A stretch of DNA of 64,000 bases from CAZYQW01 sp964649825 (GTDB taxonomy: Bacteria; Planctomycetota; B15-G4; JADJEK01). The notes under the pieces were generated by a model, which did no database searches, was not told the origin of the DNA, and worked only from the letters and a program-made list of their open reading frames with translations. The translations under genes and the position numbers were made by a program. The stretch covers positions 1-64,000 of the forward strand of contig CAZYQW010000121.1 of assembly GCA_964649825.1 (NCBI GenBank). Reading direction: 5' to 3'. Below are positions 58,726-64,000 of this stretch, in pieces (position 1 is the first letter of the stretch; every line of letters starts with the position of its first letter).

Positions 58726-60114
58726 ATGCTCGTGGACTCGACAAGGTTGCGGATGTGGCTCGGGCGGACGCTGCTCCTGCTCGCGGCCGGCGCCTCCGCC
58801 GCCGCTGCGGCGCAGGCGCCCGGAGACCCGGACCTCGCGCGGGTCGTCGCGCGGTTTCGGATCGACGCCCCCGATCGGTTCGCAGACGGGCTCGCGAGCC
58901 TCTACGACGCCGTCGGTTTCGGGAACCTGGTCGACGCGGATCGCATCCGCGAGCGGATCTGGGCCGACTTCCCACTGACCGACCTCGACGGAGTCGATCC
59001 GAGGCGGCCGGTCGGCCACCTGCTCGTGTGGTCCGAGGAAGGGCTCGAACGGGTGCCGTTCTGCGGCGTCCGGCACCTTGCTCGAGTCGAAGCCACCCTC
59101 GCGGGGTCGGCGTGGCAGGTTTGCCACCGGGGAGGCGTGGTCTACTTCGTGGCGCGGCCGAGCCTCCTGGCTGCACTCGATCGGACCGGCGAGTCCGGTG
59201 GTTGGGACTCCGCGCCCGCGCTCGAGCTCGACCTGGACGTCGCGGCGATCCGCGCGGTGGGGGGCGAATCGGTGCACCGCTTCGTCGCGATGCTCCGTGG
59301 CCTCGCGCGGGTGGCGGATCTGCTCGGCCGCGACCCGGCGGTGCCGCGACGTGGCGCGCGTTGGCTGGAGGTCGGGTTCCGGGCGTTGTCCGAGTGGCGC
59401 TCGTTCGGGTTCGCGTTCTGGTTGGAACCGGAGCGCGTTCGGATTCGCGGCCGCCTCGAGCCGGAGCAGGGTTCCGCCGCGGCCTCCGCGATCGCCGACG
59501 CGCGGCCGTTGTCGCCGAACGGGACCGCGCTCCGGCCGGCCGCGGCGCCGGTGTGGGTCGAGCTCAACAACTCGCCGACCGCCGTCGTCCGCCTCGGGTC
59601 CGAGCTCGCCGGGTGGGAAGAGGATGCTCTGGTACGCCGTATCGTCGAGGCGTCGACCGGCGAGCTGGGGGTCGCCGTCTCGGCGGACGGCAGCGCGCGT
59701 CTCGTGGCGTCCGTCGATGCGACCACCATTCGGTCGCGACTCCGCGAACTCGACCTCGACCGGCCGGAGAGTGCCGTCACGGGCGACCTCCGCATCTCGG
59801 GCCGGCGGCTCGGCGGCTGGCTCGAGGTCTCGTTCGGCACCTCCCCTCCGGAACGGCGCGAGCTGGAGACCACGGATCGAGTCCTGGGAACCGAAGCACG
59901 TGAGGCCGGGCCGCCGCCGGTGCTTCGGTTTGGAGCGTCGATCCCGGTCGCGATCCATCTCGTTCGTGCGGCGTGGACGAACGACCACGGCGGCCTCGCA
60001 CCGGCGACCGAGTCGAGCCTGACGGGAAGCGCGACCGTGGACCGATCCGCGATGCTGATCGAGTGCGAGTTGCCCTGGAAGCACGTTTGCGAGAGCATCC
60101 CCCGATGGCGGTAG
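58726..60114 (+). CDS. Secreted protein of unknown function 1
   Basis: 462 aa. Signal peptide with MWLGRTLLLLAAGASAAAAAQA. The body alternates strands and helices (WVELNNSPTAVVRLGSELAG; VSADGSARLVASVD), like the DUF3352-type exported proteins, but the match is impression only. ATG at 58726 has GGAGG 10 nt upstream; another ATG at 58753 is nearer the hydrophobic core. It overlaps the next gene by 10 nt. Divergent from queG. Confidence 0.68.
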   Translation: MLVDSTRLRMWLGRTLLLLAAGASAAAAAQAPGDPDLARVVARFRIDAPDRFADGLASLYDAVGFGNLVDADRIRERIWADFPLTDLDGVDPRRPVGHLLVWSEEGLERVPFCGVRHLARVEATLAGSAWQVCHRGGVVYFVARPSLLAALDRTGESGGWDSAPALELDLDVAAIRAVGGESVHRFVAMLRGLARVADLLGRDPAVPRRGARWLEVGFRALSEWRSFGFAFWLEPERVRIRGRLEPEQGSAAASAIADARPLSPNGTALRPAAAPVWVELNNSPTAVVRLGSELAGWEEDALVRRIVEASTGELGVAVSADGSARLVASVDATTIRSRLRELDLDRPESAVTGDLRISGRRLGGWLEVSFGTSPPERRELETTDRVLGTEAREAGPPPVLRFGASIPVAIHLVRAAWTNDHGGLAPATESSLTGSATVDRSAMLIECELPWKHVCESIPRWR

Positions 60115-61430
60115 CGCGATCGTCTCGGTTTTTTGCGCCGTTCCTGATCACGGTGTTCGCCGGCTGCGGGCCGTCCACGGCTCCGGTCTCGCCGTTCTCC
60201 GGCACCGGAGCGATCGACCTCCCCGGCGTGCTCGGCGTCGCGTCCCTGTCGGCTTCCGGCCTCGACGAACTCGACCAGTTCGGCGAGGAAAGCGCGGCGG
60301 TCGACGGCGTCGACCGGGTCCTCGTGCTCTGGCTGGACCCGGAGGTGTACGGCGGGCCGGCGGCGTTCGTGGCGGAGTGCGCCGAGCCCGACCGGGTCGT
60401 CGCCGCACTGGTCGAGGCCCGCATCCTGACGCCGATCGAGGGACGCGAGTCGATGTACCGGTGGTCGTTGATGCAGGGCGACGAGCAGGAACGGTTCGCG
60501 CGGTTCGCGGCCGAACGCCTCGCGGGTCCGTTCGCGATGTCGAGCGGCGAGCTGAAGCGGTATGACCGCGAGGGACAGCTCGTGCTCGTTCCGACGTCGG
60601 ATCTCCGCGAGCCGGTTCTCGATCTCGCGGACGCGGTTCGTGACGGTTTGGGTGCGGACGTGCGCGTCGCCGTCGCGCTCGAGGGCCGGAAGGTCGCGGC
60701 GTGGGTCGACGAGACGTTTCGCTCCGCGTTCGACGTCATCGCCGGCCTCGGATCGAGTCGCGCCCCTCATGGGGCGTTCGCGTGGTCGCAATACGCGACG
60801 CGGCTCCTGGTCGAGAACCTCGAGCAGGTGGACGGTATCGTCGCGCTCCAACGGGGCTCCGACGACGGCAGGCTGGACGTGATCGTGTCGCCGCTGGCGG
60901 GAACGGCGCTCGCGTCGCTGGCCGGCCGGTTCCGGCCGCGCCAAGGAGAGTGGCCCGACCTGGTCGACGTCGAGACCGACCTCGACGTCGAGGTCTGCGT
61001 CGATCCGATCGAGTTCGTCGACGCCGTGGCGCGCCTCTCGGCGCCGGCGCTGCCGGGTCTCGACGCGGCATTCGTCGAGTCGTTCGCCGGCGCGCTCGAC
61101 GAGATCCGAACGATTTCGACGGGCACGTTCGCGATCCGTTCCGGGGAGGGGGACGTGCTGTTTGCGATGGGGGTCCGCGACGGGGTCGACCTCGGGGAAG
61201 CCCGGAGGCTGCTCAAGACCTGGTTCGGAGCCAGGGAGCCGACGTTGCGCGACGGGTGGCTCGTGGTGGGCGCCGACGACTTCGTGATGCGACCAGTCGT
61301 CGACCGATCCGACGGCGGGGTGAGCGCCAAGGTTCGGCTCGAGTTGGGCGTGGTGGAGGCACGGCTCGAAAGCGCGGCCGAGAAGGTTTGCATCCTCGTC
61401 GAATGGGCACCGCGCGCCGCGACAAAGTGA
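60105..61430 (+). CDS. Lipoprotein-like exported protein of unknown function 2
   Basis: 441 aa. Leader MAVARSSRFFAPFLITVFAGC, with a lipobox-like FAGC at the end. Same general look as the upstream gene: alternating amphipathic strands, for example VRVAVALEGRKVAAWVDETF and LLVENLEQVDGIVALQRGS. Its start overlaps the upstream stop by 10 nt. The two are likely a paired set. An inverted repeat follows the stop. Confidence 0.67.
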   Translation: MAVARSSRFFAPFLITVFAGCGPSTAPVSPFSGTGAIDLPGVLGVASLSASGLDELDQFGEESAAVDGVDRVLVLWLDPEVYGGPAAFVAECAEPDRVVAALVEARILTPIEGRESMYRWSLMQGDEQERFARFAAERLAGPFAMSSGELKRYDREGQLVLVPTSDLREPVLDLADAVRDGLGADVRVAVALEGRKVAAWVDETFRSAFDVIAGLGSSRAPHGAFAWSQYATRLLVENLEQVDGIVALQRGSDDGRLDVIVSPLAGTALASLAGRFRPRQGEWPDLVDVETDLDVEVCVDPIEFVDAVARLSAPALPGLDAAFVESFAGALDEIRTISTGTFAIRSGEGDVLFAMGVRDGVDLGEARRLLKTWFGAREPTLRDGWLVVGADDFVMRPVVDRSDGGVSAKVRLELGVVEARLESAAEKVCILVEWAPRAATK

Positions 61431-61431
61431 C

Positions 61432-61455
61432 AATGACGGATTCGATCGCGTCATT
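61432..61455. terminator. Inverted repeat between lipoprotein gene and clpB
   Basis: AATGACG-N10-CGTCATT, perfect 7-bp arms, 2 nt after the stop. It may be a terminator, or an operator for clpB 143 bp downstream. It is not a CIRCE or HAIR element. No U-tract. Confidence 0.4.
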
Positions 61456-61597
61456 CTGACATCTCGCGCGAACGCATTCCGCACGCAACACCGGCCGAAC
61501 AAGCGGATCGCTCGCGGCATGCGACGTGCTATTTCCCGTGCTGCTGTTGTGTCGTCGGCCGACGGTCGAGCTCGGTTCAGTACACGGGAGGTGACCA

Positions 61598-64000
<2,403 letters not shown>

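Overview
The window is GC-rich, densely coded bacterial DNA from a Gram-negative organism. An ADP-heptose-type glycosyltransferase and a Kdo/WaaP-type kinase imply lipopolysaccharide. Several proteins carry lipoprotein or Tat signals. The gene style (FG-GAP propeller protein, FHA proteins, sulfatase-like pairs, zinc ribbons on membrane anchors, many secreted proteins of unknown function) fits Planctomycetota or a related little-cultured phylum. This placement is inference: no rRNA, tRNA or other phylogenetic marker is present beyond housekeeping proteins. Many genes are joined by 4-nt ATGA, GTGA or TTGA start/stop overlaps, so translational coupling is common.

Layout. 1-18 kb: ribonuclease D, an LPS glycosyltransferase, a carboxypeptidase-regulatory-like protein, a Kdo-kinase-like protein, a PLP aminotransferase, a 14-repeat FG-GAP double-propeller protein, a histidine kinase with an ethylene-receptor-like membrane sensor, a methyltransferase, a HEAT-repeat lipoprotein and a leucine-dehydrogenase-like enzyme. 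Three copies of a 166-bp element with 21-bp perfect terminal inverted repeats (MITE-like) lie at 1-140, 5389-5554 and 17552-17717. 18-28 kb: thioesterase, small membrane proteins, a coupled minus-strand operon (amidotransferase, membrane protein, aroB, dprA), then folC, an unknown gene, radA and an amidohydrolase. 28-39 kb: an ECF-like sigma factor with a coupled ZAS/TPR protein and a secreted protein, then a UvrD/PcrA helicase, a sigma-54-type AAA+ protein without HTH, an FHA-CAP fusion and a second FHA protein. 39-40.6 kb: an exported protein built of G-D-D-x-Y repeats.

40.7-48.6 kb is the most interesting locus: a periplasmic nitrate reductase system. A minus-strand napD-napA-napB-napF operon plus one unknown gene faces a plus-strand operon of tetraheme cytochrome c, Tat-exported ferredoxin, NrfD-type quinol dehydrogenase and an Rrf2 Fe-S regulator. 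The NrfD module seems to replace NapC/NapGH. NapB is an internally duplicated tetraheme form, and a perfect palindrome overlaps the likely nap promoter.

48.6-64 kb: metF, acs, a YgiQ-type radical SAM protein, a five-gene minus-strand operon (queG, two tandem sulfatase-fold hydrolases with a Thr in place of the formylglycine Cys, two small membrane proteins), two exported proteins of unknown function, and clpB, which runs off the right edge.
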